Below are positions 9,830 through 18,483 of a DNA stretch of 64,000 nucleotides, piece after piece. The translations under genes and the position numbers were made by a program. The notes under the pieces are model-generated. The model worked only from the letters and a program-made list of their open reading frames with translations. It made no database searches and was not told the origin of the DNA. This DNA comes from UQRS01 sp964481575 (GTDB taxonomy: Bacteria; Bacillota; Clostridia; Oscillospirales; Acutalibacteraceae), in NCBI GenBank assembly GCA_964481575.1, contig CAYZTR010000004.1:1-64000 (forward strand), read 5' to 3'. The number at the start of each line of letters is the position of its first letter. The stretch's first letter is position 1.

Positions 9830-11176
9830 TCAGCACAGCTTCCGTTTTACCACATCGGCAATGGAGGCAGCCACGGTTTCGGCCTCCTCCTGGGTCTCCC
9901 CTTCCACCATAACACGCAGCAGCGGCTCAGTGCCAGACACCCGCACCAAAACCCGGCCGGTATCTTTCAGCTTTTCTTCCGCAGCGGCAATGGCAGCCGT
10001 AATATCCGAGTCGGAATCCCACTTGGCCTTGCCCTCCGGAGAAACTTTGATGTTCACCAAGGTCTGGGGATACACCCGCATAATGGCGGCCAACTGGCTG
10101 GCCTTTCGGCCGGTGCGGGCCATAGTGGACGCCAACTGAGCTCCCGATAACTCCCCGTCGCCGGTTGTGGCAAAGGCTTTAAAAATAATGTGCCCCGACT
10201 GCTCCCCGCCAATACGGAAATCATGGGCCAGCATGTGCTCCAGAACATAACGGTCTCCCACCTTGGTGGTGGCCACAGTAATACCATTTTTCCCAGCGAA
10301 TTTATGGAATCCAATATTGGTCATCACGGTAACCACTGCGGTATTGCCGGTGAGCTGACCCTTTTCCTGCAATTCCTTTGCAAAAATGGCGATCATTTTG
10401 TCTCCGTCAATCAGTTCGCCCGTTTCATCCACCGCCAGGCAGCGGTCGGCATCTCCGTCAAAGGCCAGGCCCAGATCCACGTCATGTGTTTTGACATAAT
10501 CCCGCAGTGCATCCATATGGGTGGAGCCGCAGTCGGCATTGATATTGACCCCGTCCGGATCGTCGGACAACACATGCACCTGAGCGCCCAGTGTGGTAAA
10601 TAAAGTCTCGGCGCAGACCGAAGCGGAACCGTTGGCACAGTCCAACACAATCTTCAAACCGTCCAGACGGGTATCCACCGTGGAAACCACATGGTCAATA
10701 TAATCCTGCACCGCGCGTTCCAGAAAGGTAACACGGCCCAGTTCTCCCCCTACCGGCTGCGGGATGGGTTCCGCATGATCCAGAACAATGGCCTCAATCT
10801 TCTCCTCCAGGGCATCGGGCAATTTAAACCCATTGCCGTCAAAAAGCTTGATACCGTTATATTCGCAGGGGTTGTGGGAGGCCGAAATCATAACGCCGGC
10901 ATCGGCGCCATATTCCCCCACCAACCAGGCTACGGCTGGGGTAGGCAGAAATCCGGCCAGCAGCACATCCACTCCTACGGAGCAGAAACCAGCTACCAGG
11001 GCGGATTCCAGCATATTGGAAGAAATACGGGTATCTTTTCCGATAAGCACCTTGGGTCTGCCACTGGCCTCTCTGGTCAGCACCAAAGCAGCGGCGCGGC
11101 CAATGTCCATAGCCAGTTCACAGGTTAATTCTGTGTTTGCGACGCCCCGGGCGCCGTCAGTTCCAAATAAACGCAT
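9830..11176 (-). CDS. glmM: Phosphoglucosamine mutase
   Basis: Interconverts glucosamine-6-phosphate and glucosamine-1-phosphate for UDP-GlcNAc and peptidoglycan synthesis. The active-site serine loop ISASHNP, the metal-binding DGDADR loop and the substrate loop GEQSGH are all present, as is the C-terminal phosphate-binding RVSGTEPLLRVMVEG. 448 residues, full length. The start ATG has AAGGAG at 11-13 bases. A 135-base gap separates it from ruvB upstream, and that gap holds a small hairpin. Confidence 0.96.
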   Translation of the reverse strand: MRLFGTDGARGVANTELTCELAMDIGRAAALVLTREASGRPKVLIGKDTRISSNMLESALVAGFCSVGVDVLLAGFLPTPAVAWLVGEYGADAGVMISASHNPCEYNGIKLFDGNGFKLPDALEEKIEAIVLDHAEPIPQPVGGELGRVTFLERAVQDYIDHVVSTVDTRLDGLKIVLDCANGSASVCAETLFTTLGAQVHVLSDDPDGVNINADCGSTHMDALRDYVKTHDVDLGLAFDGDADRCLAVDETGELIDGDKMIAIFAKELQEKGQLTGNTAVVTVMTNIGFHKFAGKNGITVATTKVGDRYVLEHMLAHDFRIGGEQSGHIIFKAFATTGDGELSGAQLASTMARTGRKASQLAAIMRVYPQTLVNIKVSPEGKAKWDSDSDITAAIAAAEEKLKDTGRVLVRVSGTEPLLRVMVEGETQEEAETVAASIADVVKRKLC

Positions 11177-11265
11177 ATTAAAAGCTCCTTCTCCGCCATT
11201 AGCATCACATTTCCCAGAACTGGGACGGGTCTGACGAACGCCATGGCCAAATTGTTTTCAAATTT

Positions 11266-11286
11266 CAATCCAGACAGACTGGATTG
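11266..11286 (-). other. Small perfect hairpin between ruvB and glmM
   Basis: CAATCCAG and CTGGATTG form an 8-bp inverted repeat around a 5-base loop, 26 bases after the ruvB stop on the minus strand. No run of T follows it, so it is at best a weak terminator or an mRNA-stability element. The rest of the gap (11177-11311) shows no clear promoter for glmM. Confidence 0.4.
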
Positions 11287-11311
11287 ATCGAATTGGTACA
11301 GGGGTACAGGA

Positions 11312-12394
11312 TTAATCCAGCGTTTGCTGGCCGGGGAGCATTTGCTGCCCGGAAAGGGCCGGAGGCGTCAACCCCAAATGTTCATAGGCAGCGGGAGTCA
11401 CACATCGACCCCGGCTGGTACGCTTGAGAAAGCCGATCTGCATTAAATAAGGCTCATAAACATCCTCAATGGTAATAGCTTCCTCTCCCATGGCAGCTCC
11501 CAAAGTATCCAGCCCCACCGGCCCGCCGTCATAATAGCGGATGATGGTATGGAGCATCCGTCGGTCAAAATCGTCCAGTCCCAGTTCATCAATTTCAAAC
11601 CGGTCCAGGGCACGCCTGGCCACCTTCTCATCAATGACTGATTCATACTGTACCTGGGCCACGTCCCGCACCCGCCGCAACAGACGGTTGGCAATCCGGG
11701 GTGTTCCCCGGGACCGGGCGGCAATTTCCAGGGCACCGTCCGGGTGAATGTCAATGCCCAGAATTCCGGCAGAACGGGTGACAATCTGGGCCAGCTCCTC
11801 AGGGGTATACATTTCCAGCCGCAACACTACGCCGAACCGATCCCGCAGGGGAGCCGTCAGCTGGCCTGAACGGGTGGTGGCTCCCACCAGGGTAAAGGGG
11901 TTCAAATCAATATGGATGCTGCGGGCAGCCGCTCCTTCCCCAAAGATGATGTCTACAGCACAGTCCTCCATGGCGGGATACAGAATCTCCTCCACGCTCC
12001 GGGGCAACCGGTGAATCTCATCAATAAACAGCACGTCGCCCGGTTGCAAATTGGTCAGCAGAGAGACCAGATCCTTCTTCTTCTCAATGGCAGGGCCAGA
12101 GGTTTCCCGGAGATTGACCCCCATTTCATTGGCAATGATCTTGGCCAGGGTGGTTTTCCCAAGGCCGGGCGGCCCGTAAAGCAGGGTATGATCCAGAGAT
12201 TCCTTCCGCATCCGGGCGGCGTCCAGATAAATCCGCAGATTATCCTTGGCCTTTTCCTGCCCGATATATTCTTCCAGGGTCTTGGGACGGAGGGTTAACT
12301 CATTGCGCTCATCCTCCAGTCCATATTCCGGCGCCATAGCCCGTGGCACATAATCCACATCGCCGAAACGGTTTTTAAACTCGTGATCTTCCAA
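11312..12394 (-). CDS. ruvB: Holliday junction branch migration ATPase RuvB
   Basis: Hexameric motor of the RuvAB complex. Walker A GPPGLGKTTLAK, Walker B LFIDEIHR, the ATTR sensor (VGATTRSGQLT) and the C-terminal winged helix ending in RTSRGRCVTPAA are present. 360 residues. The start is a TTG preceded by AAGGAGGGGC at ideal spacing; no ATG fits. It follows ruvA by 12 bases and completes the ruvC-ruvA-ruvB order usual in Clostridia. Confidence 0.97.
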   Translation of the reverse strand: MEDHEFKNRFGDVDYVPRAMAPEYGLEDERNELTLRPKTLEEYIGQEKAKDNLRIYLDAARMRKESLDHTLLYGPPGLGKTTLAKIIANEMGVNLRETSGPAIEKKKDLVSLLTNLQPGDVLFIDEIHRLPRSVEEILYPAMEDCAVDIIFGEGAAARSIHIDLNPFTLVGATTRSGQLTAPLRDRFGVVLRLEMYTPEELAQIVTRSAGILGIDIHPDGALEIAARSRGTPRIANRLLRRVRDVAQVQYESVIDEKVARRALDRFEIDELGLDDFDRRMLHTIIRYYDGGPVGLDTLGAAMGEEAITIEDVYEPYLMQIGFLKRTSRGRCVTPAAYEHLGLTPPALSGQQMLPGQQTLD

Positions 12395-12406
12395 AAAAGC
12401 CCCTCC

Positions 12407-12997
12407 TTAACCTAAGACCTGCAAGGCCTGTTTAATCAGGGTATCGGCCGGCAGGGCGGGATCCAGCTTGCGCACAGCCGAAACCGCCTCGCTCTGGCTG
12501 TAGCCAATGGCGATCAGGGCCTGGACGGCATCCTGTATATTACTGTCGGCGGCTTCCCCGGCAGAGGCAGTTCCATCCACAGGGCCGATGTAGTCCAACC
12601 CCATTTTATCCTTCAGTTCCAGGACAATGCGCTGGGCCATTTTTGGCCCTACACCGTTGGCCTTGGTGATACTCTTAAAATCGGCGGTGGAAATCAGCAA
12701 AGCCAGCTGATCTGGGGTATAGCTGGAGAGGATCGACAACCCTGCCTTTGGCCCCACGCCGTTGACCGAGATCAGCTGCTTGAAGCAATCCAGTTCCCGG
12801 GGGTCAGCGAAGCCATACAGCTCCACAGCATCCTCCCGGACGGATAAGTAGGTATAAAGAAAGCACTCCTCACCGTTCTTCGGCAGCTGAGCCAGGGTGT
12901 TCTGGGTGGCGCGGCAGCGGTAGCCCACTCCGCCGCATTCCACCACAGCGGTATTCAAATCGGTATAAATCAGGGTTCCATGCAAGGAATAAATCAT
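12407..12997 (-). CDS. ruvA: Holliday junction DNA-binding protein RuvA
   Basis: Tetrameric junction-recognition subunit of RuvAB. The N-terminal OB domain begins MIYSLHGTLIY. Two helix-hairpin-helix motifs are visible as ISVNGVGPKAGL and ITKANGVGPKMAQRIV, followed by a flexible linker and the C-terminal UBA-like domain (DAVQALIAIGYSQSEA) that contacts RuvB. 196 residues. AAGGAG precedes the ATG. It starts 12 bases after ruvC. Confidence 0.97.
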   Translation of the reverse strand: MIYSLHGTLIYTDLNTAVVECGGVGYRCRATQNTLAQLPKNGEECFLYTYLSVREDAVELYGFADPRELDCFKQLISVNGVGPKAGLSILSSYTPDQLALLISTADFKSITKANGVGPKMAQRIVLELKDKMGLDYIGPVDGTASAGEAADSNIQDAVQALIAIGYSQSEAVSAVRKLDPALPADTLIKQALQVLG

Positions 12998-13009
12998 GGT
13001 TTTTCTCCT

Positions 13010-13507
13010 TTAATGCTGCTGCAACCGGTACAGCAGGTTTCCGGCGTTTTGGGCATGGCACAGGGCCAGAGCCAGGGCGTCAGCGGTATCGTCCGGTTTG
13101 GGAACCTCCTTCAGCCGCAGCAATATCCGGGTCATTTCCATCATCTGAGACTTTTGGGCCTTGCCGTAGCCGGTCAGGGCGGATTTCACCTGCAAGGGGG
13201 TGTACTCAAAAACCGAAAGCCCTGCCTGCTGAGCCGCCAGAAGGATAACCCCCCGGGCCTCAGCCACCGGAATGGCAGTGGTAATATTGGTATTGAAAAA
13301 CAGCTTTTCGATGGACATGGCCTCCGGCTTCCACTTGGCAATGATACCGGACAGATCGTTGTAGATGGATTCCAGCCGCCGGTTAAATTCCATCCCGGCG
13401 GGGGTGGTAACGGCGCCGTAAGCCACCGGGGCAAAAGAAGTTCCACGATTTTCCACAATACCCCAACCCACAATAGCATAACCCGGGTCGATTCCCAGAA
13501 TCCTCAA
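13010..13507 (-). CDS. ruvC: Holliday junction resolvase RuvC
   Basis: Dimeric endonuclease that cuts junctions processed by RuvAB. The first catalytic Asp lies in ILGIDPG, and the later acidic residues in IEKLFFN and the C-terminal PDDTADALALALCH fit the family. I place the start at TTG 13507, giving 165 residues (family size) and a GGGAG site at good distance; ATG 13534 would add nine residues unlike RuvC. It is the promoter-proximal gene of ruvC-ruvA-ruvB. Confidence 0.95.
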   Translation of the reverse strand: MRILGIDPGYAIVGWGIVENRGTSFAPVAYGAVTTPAGMEFNRRLESIYNDLSGIIAKWKPEAMSIEKLFFNTNITTAIPVAEARGVILLAAQQAGLSVFEYTPLQVKSALTGYGKAQKSQMMEMTRILLRLKEVPKPDDTADALALALCHAQNAGNLLYRLQQH

Positions 13508-13557
13508 ACCATCGGCTCCCTTCCCCCGTCGCATAGCGGGATATAAATATTCAGTTA

Positions 13558-13586
13558 ATTATAGCACACAAGACGCTTCTTGACAA
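13558..13586 (-). promoter_or_regulatory. SigA-type promoter for ruvCAB
   Basis: On the minus strand, -35 TTGTCA and -10 TATAAT are separated by exactly 17 bases and lie about 50 bases upstream of ruvC. It is back to back with the promoter of the plus-strand dehydrogenase. Confidence 0.8.
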
Positions 13587-13594
13587 TATTTTCT

Positions 13595-13623
13595 TTGCAA
13601 AAAATAAGGATCTATGCTACAAT
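13595..13623 (+). promoter_or_regulatory. SigA-type promoter for the SDR gene
   Basis: -35 TTGCAA and -10 TACAAT with a 17-base spacer, 36 bases before the ATG at 13660. Confidence 0.75.
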
Positions 13624-13659
13624 GAAAACAATCTAATTTGACCAAAAGGAAGTGCTGTC

Positions 13660-14385
13660 ATGCAGACCGTTTTAATTTCCGGCGGCTGTCGGGGCATCGG
13701 CGCTGGAACCGTTCGCTATTTTGCCCAGGCGGGCTGGCAGGTGGCTTTCGGATACCTGCATTCCAAAACCCAAGCGGAAACCCTGGAAAAGGCCCTGACG
13801 CAGGCAGAATCTGCCGCACTGGCGCTCCCCCTGGACGTCACCGATCCGGCTTCTGTGTCAGCCGCCGTGTCTGCCACAGTTGCCGCCTTTGGCCCCATAG
13901 ATGCTCTGGTAAACAACGCCGGGGTCTCCCACATTGGTCTGCTCCAGGATCTAACCGACGACGCCTGGAACAGGATTCTGAACACCGATCTAACCGGCGT
14001 CTTTCACATGTGCCGGGCTGTACTGCCGGGGATGATTGCTCGCCATACCGGCGCCATTGTCAATGTGGCCTCCATGTGGGGGCAGGTGGGCGCCTCCTGC
14101 GAAGTGGCCTATTCGGCCGCCAAGGCAGGGGTCATCGGCCTGACCAAGGCCTTGGCCAAGGAGGTCGGCCCTGCCGGCATCCGGGTCAACTGCGTATCTC
14201 CCGGGGTAGTAAACACCGACATGAACGCCAGTCTTTCCCAGGCGGATCTGGCTGCCCTGGCGGAGGAGACCCCCCTGGGCCGCGTCGCAAACCCGGCGGA
14301 GATCGCTGCCGAAATCTTCCACATGGCCACCTCCCCTTTTACCACCGGAGTCATTCTGCCGGTCAACGGCGGCCTGGTCATTTAA
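13660..14385 (+). CDS. Short-chain dehydrogenase/reductase, FabG-like
   Basis: 241 residues of classical SDR fold. The nucleotide-binding loop is GGCRGIGAG, the NAG motif is in LVNNAGVSH, and the catalytic Ser (NVASMWG), Tyr and Lys (YSAAK) are present. The C-terminal VILPVNGG is typical of FabG and related 3-oxoacyl-ACP reductases. No fatty-acid gene is nearby, so it could act on acyl-ACP, a sugar or another ketone. It stands alone between its own promoter and a strong terminator. Confidence 0.85.
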   Translation: MQTVLISGGCRGIGAGTVRYFAQAGWQVAFGYLHSKTQAETLEKALTQAESAALALPLDVTDPASVSAAVSATVAAFGPIDALVNNAGVSHIGLLQDLTDDAWNRILNTDLTGVFHMCRAVLPGMIARHTGAIVNVASMWGQVGASCEVAYSAAKAGVIGLTKALAKEVGPAGIRVNCVSPGVVNTDMNASLSQADLAALAEETPLGRVANPAEIAAEIFHMATSPFTTGVILPVNGGLVI

Positions 14386-14393
14386 AACAGCAG

Positions 14394-14440
14394 AAAACGC
14401 CGCACAGTCTGGGAACATTCCCCAGCTGTGCGGCGTTTTT
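14394..14440 (+). terminator. Rho-independent terminator of the SDR gene
   Basis: AAACGCCGCACAG pairs with CTGTGCGGCGTTT around a loop that itself can pair (CTGGG/CCCAG), followed by a T run. It begins 9 bases after the SDR stop codon. Confidence 0.9.
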
Positions 14441-14452
14441 GTATTTCAGTGG

Positions 14453-14695
14453 TTATCCCTGCTGCAGAATGGCCTTCCGCAACAATACCACGTCGGTAAC
14501 TGTCAGCTTGCCGTCTCCGTTTAGATCACCAAGCAAAACCGATTCCTGTATTTCCGCTTCGTTTACAACAAAAGCTGTTTTGACGGAAGCCAGGGACAGC
14601 GCAAAGGTAGTATTTCCATCTTCCACCCTGGCAACAAGCGCCCTTTTGCCAAAAATGCAGAGGGCGCTTTGTGTAAATGTTATAAAGACAGCTTT
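14453..14695 (-). pseudogene. Remnant of a dockerin-bearing secreted protein
   Basis: On the minus strand a frame open from 14695 to a TAA at 14453-14455 encodes about 80 residues ending in one complete type I dockerin repeat: LGDLNGDGKLTVTDVV, then LLRKAILQQG. The calcium-loop pattern D-x-N-x-D-G and the F-helix (LLRKAIL) match the dockerin repeats of the giant genes at 28-35 kb almost residue for residue. The part before it (RVEDGNTTFALSLASV) looks like a beta-sandwich tail. There is no ribosome site, no convincing start (only an in-frame GTG at 14626) and only one of the two repeats of a normal dockerin. I read it as the decayed 3' end of a lost gene rather than an expressed protein. Confidence 0.68.
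14636..14669 (-). terminator. Hairpin after degV, weak T run
   Basis: AAGCGCCCT and AGGGCGCTT form a 9-bp stem 11 bases downstream of the degV stop on the minus strand. Only TTGTT follows, so termination would be modest. The stem lies inside the dockerin remnant frame. Confidence 0.5.
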
Positions 14696-15546
14696 TTAGA
14701 GCAGGCAAGGGCTAGTGCACCGGGACCAATGTGGCAGGAAACACTGAGGGACAGGGGGTTCATAATGATGTCATGACCGGGGAACATGTCCAACACCTGT
14801 ACCTTAAAGGCTTCAGCCGCCGCCAGATCATAGGTATAGGCAATTTCCAAATGCATGGCATTGTGATCACCGCCGAACCGCTCAGCGATATCCTTTTTTA
14901 TAGCGTTTAACATCAGGGTTTTGGCATGCTCCACACTGCGGGCCTTGGCAAAAGCATCCAGCTTCTCGCCCTGAATCTGCAACACCGGCTTAATTCGCAA
15001 CACCGTAGCAATGGTGGCAGCCGCGGGCGTCACCCGGCCACCCTTTTTCAGGTATTTCATGGTATCTACCATAATATAAATGCTGGAATTGAACTTCTCA
15101 ATCTCCAGAATCTCCTTAATCTGTGCGGCAGTTTTCCCGGCCTTGGCCAGAGCCACAGCATCCATAGTCGATTGCCGCTGGGTAACAGAGATCCGCTGAT
15201 TGTTCACCACCTGTACCCTACCGTCATAATCTTCCGCCAAGGCCAAGGCCGTAGCACAGGAGCCGGACAGGCCGCTGGACATGGGAATATGTACCACCGA
15301 ATCGTATTCCTGCAGCAAAGAATCCCACAGGCCGGTAACATCAGAAGGAGTGGGCTGGGAGGTGGAAATATCCACATCCTGTTGCAGCCGCTGATAAAAT
15401 CCATCCTGATCCAGACTGATATCCTCAAACAAGGTCTCCCCATTAATCAGAAAGGGCATGGGCAGAACAACCACACCCAGCTTTTTGGCCTCTGCCTGGG
15501 TAATTCCGCTGTTGCTATCCGTAACGATTACTACCTTTTCAGACAT
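14680..15546 (-). CDS. DegV family fatty-acid-binding protein
   Basis: 288 residues. The start VVIVTDSNSGIT and the ligand-contact motif SSGLSGSCATA are hallmarks of DegV proteins, which bind a fatty acid in a cleft and can serve as FakB partners of the FakA kinase. No fakA gene is in the window, so whether this one takes part in fatty-acid phosphorylation is inferred from the family only. The start ATG has GGATG/AAGGA upstream, and the gene has its own promoter. Confidence 0.88.
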   Translation of the reverse strand: MSEKVVIVTDSNSGITQAEAKKLGVVVLPMPFLINGETLFEDISLDQDGFYQRLQQDVDISTSQPTPSDVTGLWDSLLQEYDSVVHIPMSSGLSGSCATALALAEDYDGRVQVVNNQRISVTQRQSTMDAVALAKAGKTAAQIKEILEIEKFNSSIYIMVDTMKYLKKGGRVTPAAATIATVLRIKPVLQIQGEKLDAFAKARSVEHAKTLMLNAIKKDIAERFGGDHNAMHLEIAYTYDLAAAEAFKVQVLDMFPGHDIIMNPLSLSVSCHIGPGALALACSKKLSL

Positions 15547-15590
15547 GTTTTCATCCTATCCTTTCCGAAAAAAGATTCTCATAATGCAGT

Positions 15591-15619
15591 ATTATAACAC
15601 AGGAAAAACTTCTTGTCGA
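15591..15619 (-). promoter_or_regulatory. SigA-type promoter for degV
   Basis: -35 TCGACA and -10 TATAAT on the minus strand with 17 bases between, 45 bases before the degV start. Confidence 0.75.
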
Positions 15620-15697
15620 GAGAAAAAGTTCAAAATTTTGAAGGAATTTCCCTTTTCATTGTTTATCTGGGAAAAATCGCTTTTTTTACAAACATCA

Positions 15698-15726
15698 TTG
15701 CAATTTACAGCATCCTTTGTTATAAT
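15698..15726 (+). promoter_or_regulatory. SigA-type promoter for the AraC-type regulator
   Basis: -35 TTGCAA, 17-base spacer, perfect -10 TATAAT, ending 39 bases before the TTG start codon. Confidence 0.8.
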
Positions 15727-15765
15727 TAATTAAAAGAATTCTGATGAAAGAAAGGGGGAAATCTG

Positions 15766-16581
15766 TTGAATATTATTTATCGGTTTGGAGACGGGGATTT
15801 GTACTACCATCATGGTCTGGATCAAACGCCCAACGCCATGGAATTCCCCCGGCATGCCCACTCTACTTACGAAGTCTTTGGGTTCATCTGCGGCCAGGGG
15901 AAGTATCATGTGGAAAATACGGTGTACCCCCTGGAACCGGGGAGCATCCTTCTGTTTCGGCCGGCGGAACATCACCAGATCAAGGTCAATCCGCTAATTC
16001 CCTATGAGCGGGTAACTGTACTGTTTTCTGAGCAGCAGTTAAAAGGGCTGGATCCGGAAGGAATCCTTCTGTCCCCCTTTACACACCGCCCCCTGGGGCA
16101 GGGAAATCTGTATGCCGCCAATGAGGTGCCCGGTGCCATGGACTATTTACTGCAGATGTCCTCCCCCGGCAAAAACATGAAGGAACAAAAGCTGGATCTG
16201 CTGTGCAATCTGGTTCCCCTGTTGTACTGCATTAAAACCGCCTACCAGCGCAAAGGATACCAGGACGCTTTCGGCCTTCAAAACTCCCGGGCCAATCAGG
16301 TGATTACCTATATCAACGACCACCTGTTCGAGGATCTGTCCCTGGACAGAATCAGTGACGCCCTGTTCATCAGCAAATCCCAGCTGAACCGCATTATGCA
16401 AAAAGCGGTGGGGCAATCGGCCGCCCAATATGTCACCACCAAGCGGCTGGTCTTTGCTCGGGCCAGGATCCTGACGGGAGAACCGGCCAACGCCGCCAGC
16501 CAGGCCAGCGGCTTCAAGGATTATTCTACCTTCTATCGCGCTTATAAAAAGCAATATGGCCACCCGCCCACAGGAAAATAA
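15766..16581 (+). CDS. AraC family transcriptional regulator
   Basis: 271 residues. The N-terminal cupin-like sensor domain has the usual His-rich strand (FPRHAHSTYEVF) and LEPGSILLFRPAEHHQ. The C-terminal 100 residues hold two helix-turn-helix motifs, the second ending in the AraC signature region around ASQASGFKDYSTFYRAYKKQYG. It probably senses a small sugar or metabolite. The start is a TTG with AAGGGGG about 8 bases upstream. The neighbouring operons face it or lie downstream of a terminator, so its target is not clear from context. Confidence 0.9.
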   Translation: MNIIYRFGDGDLYYHHGLDQTPNAMEFPRHAHSTYEVFGFICGQGKYHVENTVYPLEPGSILLFRPAEHHQIKVNPLIPYERVTVLFSEQQLKGLDPEGILLSPFTHRPLGQGNLYAANEVPGAMDYLLQMSSPGKNMKEQKLDLLCNLVPLLYCIKTAYQRKGYQDAFGLQNSRANQVITYINDHLFEDLSLDRISDALFISKSQLNRIMQKAVGQSAAQYVTTKRLVFARARILTGEPANAASQASGFKDYSTFYRAYKKQYGHPPTGK

Positions 16582-16584
16582 ACG

Positions 16585-16645
16585 AAAGCTGCCTAGCAAG
16601 GAAGCGACCCAAAACCAGGGCCATTCCAAGCAAGGCAGCTTTTTT
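16585..16645. terminator. Bidirectional terminator between AraC gene and phosphoesterase
   Basis: AAAGCTGCCT at 16585-16594 pairs with AGGCAGCTTT at 16633-16642, with a T run on the plus strand and an A run reading as T on the minus strand. It lies between two convergent genes. Confidence 0.82.
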
Positions 16646-16658
16646 CATTCGGCGGTTA

Positions 16659-17492
16659 TTACGGAGCGGGTGATTCCACCTCCGGTATCAACTCCACCAA
16701 TACCAGCTCCAACGGGCAGAACAGCCGGGGAATCCGGGTGGCGATCTTACCAAGCCCTCGGCTGACAATAAGTTTCCGATCACCGTCTGTATATAATCCA
16801 CCGGCCAGTTTGGGAAACAGTCCCTGTCCCGTGGCGAAGGTACCGTTGAGCAGGCCGGGAATCCGCCACTGGCCGCCGTGGGTATGCCCCGCCAGAGTCA
16901 GGGAAAAAGCCGCAGCCTCCGGCCGGTTCCAGACCTCCGGCCGATGTACCAACAGAATATTGTAATCCGATGGCCGCACCTGCCTGCTGCAAGCGGCCAG
17001 CTGGGCTTCGTCGGCGCCGGCAGCAGGGTAGCTGTCATCCACGCCGGAAAGAGTCACCCCCTCCGCCAGCGAGATTGTCTCTCCCGCCAGAACCTGAATA
17101 CCCAAATCCTTGATACGGCGCCGCACCCTGTCGGGATCCGGCCGCTTTTGTTCATGATTGCCGGTTACATAACAGCAGGAATAGCGAGCCGCCACAGCCT
17201 CCAGAAACGCCCAGGCAGGTGCTTCCGGATACCGGTCATCCACCAGGTCTCCCCCCAGCAGCACCAAATCTGGCCGGGACTGAGCCAGCAGCTCCAGCAG
17301 TTCCTTTTGCCCGGCTCCATAAGGAGAAGAATGCAGATCGGTAACCAAGGCCAGACGCAGAGGATGCGCCAGCTTTGGCGCCGTCATCGTATATTGGACC
17401 GTCACCGGCCGATTGGAAAAGGCGCCCAGAAAACCGCAAGCCAGCAATGCTACTGCCAAAACACAAAAAACACCCAGTAACACCCAAACCAT
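16659..17492 (-). CDS. Membrane-anchored metallophosphoesterase, YkuE/YaeI-like
   Basis: 277 residues. An N-terminal hydrophobic helix (VFCVLAVALLACGFLG) anchors or exports the protein. The calcineurin-like metal motifs are complete: TDLHSS (D-x-H), GGDLVDD (GDxxD), GNHEQK (GNHE) and GHTHGGQW (GHxH). Related proteins cleave UDP-diacylglucosamine or phospholipid-type substrates; the substrate here is unknown. Its ATG overlaps the stop of the oxidoreductase gene as TAATG, showing translational coupling. Confidence 0.88.
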   Translation of the reverse strand: MVWVLLGVFCVLAVALLACGFLGAFSNRPVTVQYTMTAPKLAHPLRLALVTDLHSSPYGAGQKELLELLAQSRPDLVLLGGDLVDDRYPEAPAWAFLEAVAARYSCCYVTGNHEQKRPDPDRVRRRIKDLGIQVLAGETISLAEGVTLSGVDDSYPAAGADEAQLAACSRQVRPSDYNILLVHRPEVWNRPEAAAFSLTLAGHTHGGQWRIPGLLNGTFATGQGLFPKLAGGLYTDGDRKLIVSRGLGKIATRIPRLFCPLELVLVELIPEVESPAP

Positions 17493-18451
17493 TACCGGCC
17501 ACCCCCGCCTCGCAGCACGGTATCAAACAACCGAGCACAGCCAACGGTATCGGCAGCGGGCATCACCGGATGCTCCAGCCATCCGGCCCGGACAGCCTCC
17601 ACCACAGCGGCAATCTGATAAACAAATCCGTTTTCAAAGGGGGCATGGAACCGTTCTGTCTCCACGCCATTCTGCCGCAGCACCACCGTGTCGCCAAAAT
17701 GGGCGTTTTCTACCGTCAGAGTTCCCTCCGTACCGGTAATCTGCACATAGCGGGGCCCATCATATCCCATAAGCACTTGCAGTACAGCGGCGCAGCTGGG
17801 ATATTCCAAAATGACACTGTCCACCTGATCCACCCCGGTTACGGCGGGGATGTAACTCCCCCGGATACCGGTCAGGGTTTCGGGGATCAGATAATCGGTC
17901 AGTTCAAAAGCATACACACCGGTATCATACAGTGCACCGCCGGCCAGATCCGGGTGGAACAGGCGGCCTTCCGGATCAGTATCGCACCGGAAGGCAATGT
18001 TGGTATTGGCGCCGACAATTCTCCCTAATCGACCGGCGTCGATCCATGCTTTGGCCTTCTGATACACCGGCAAGAATCGGCTCCACATGGCTTCCATAAT
18101 AAAAAGACCCTTTTCCCGAGCCAGGGTAAAGACACGGGTAGCTTGGACTTCGGTCAGCACCATGGGCTTTTCGCAAAGCACCGGCTTACCGGCCTCCAAA
18201 CACTGAAGGATATTCTCATAATGAAAATTATGGGTGGTAGCGATGTAAACGCAATCAATTTCCGGCCGAGCCAACAGGGCGCCATAAGAGGAAAATGCCA
18301 GAGAGATCCCCTCTTCCCGGGCAAAAGCCTCCGCTTTACCGGAGTGGGAGGCCACAGCCCCCACCGTCACCCCTTCCAATCGGGAAACTGCATCACAAAA
18401 ATGCCGGGCGATCCGCCCAGGTCCAAGAATACCAAAGGTAAAAAGCTGCAT
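17492..18451 (-). CDS. Gfo/Idh/MocA family oxidoreductase
   Basis: About 319 residues. The N-terminal Rossmann fold starts FTFGILGPGRIA, and the family dinucleotide/substrate motif CEKPMVLT follows near residue 90. The C-terminal alpha/beta domain contains GGALYDTGVYAFEL, with the usual catalytic region. Likely an NAD(P)-dependent dehydrogenase or isomerase of a sugar or inositol; the substrate is not readable. The start at 18451 has GGAGGAG; earlier codons to 18646 are not supported. It lies in the MATE operon, 33 bases downstream of that gene. Confidence 0.88.
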   Translation of the reverse strand: MQLFTFGILGPGRIARHFCDAVSRLEGVTVGAVASHSGKAEAFAREEGISLAFSSYGALLARPEIDCVYIATTHNFHYENILQCLEAGKPVLCEKPMVLTEVQATRVFTLAREKGLFIMEAMWSRFLPVYQKAKAWIDAGRLGRIVGANTNIAFRCDTDPEGRLFHPDLAGGALYDTGVYAFELTDYLIPETLTGIRGSYIPAVTGVDQVDSVILEYPSCAAVLQVLMGYDGPRYVQITGTEGTLTVENAHFGDTVVLRQNGVETERFHAPFENGFVYQIAAVVEAVRAGWLEHPVMPAADTVGCARLFDTVLRGGGGR

Positions 18452-18483
18452 TACTCTCCTCCGATCTGCGGCTAAGCCGCGCA

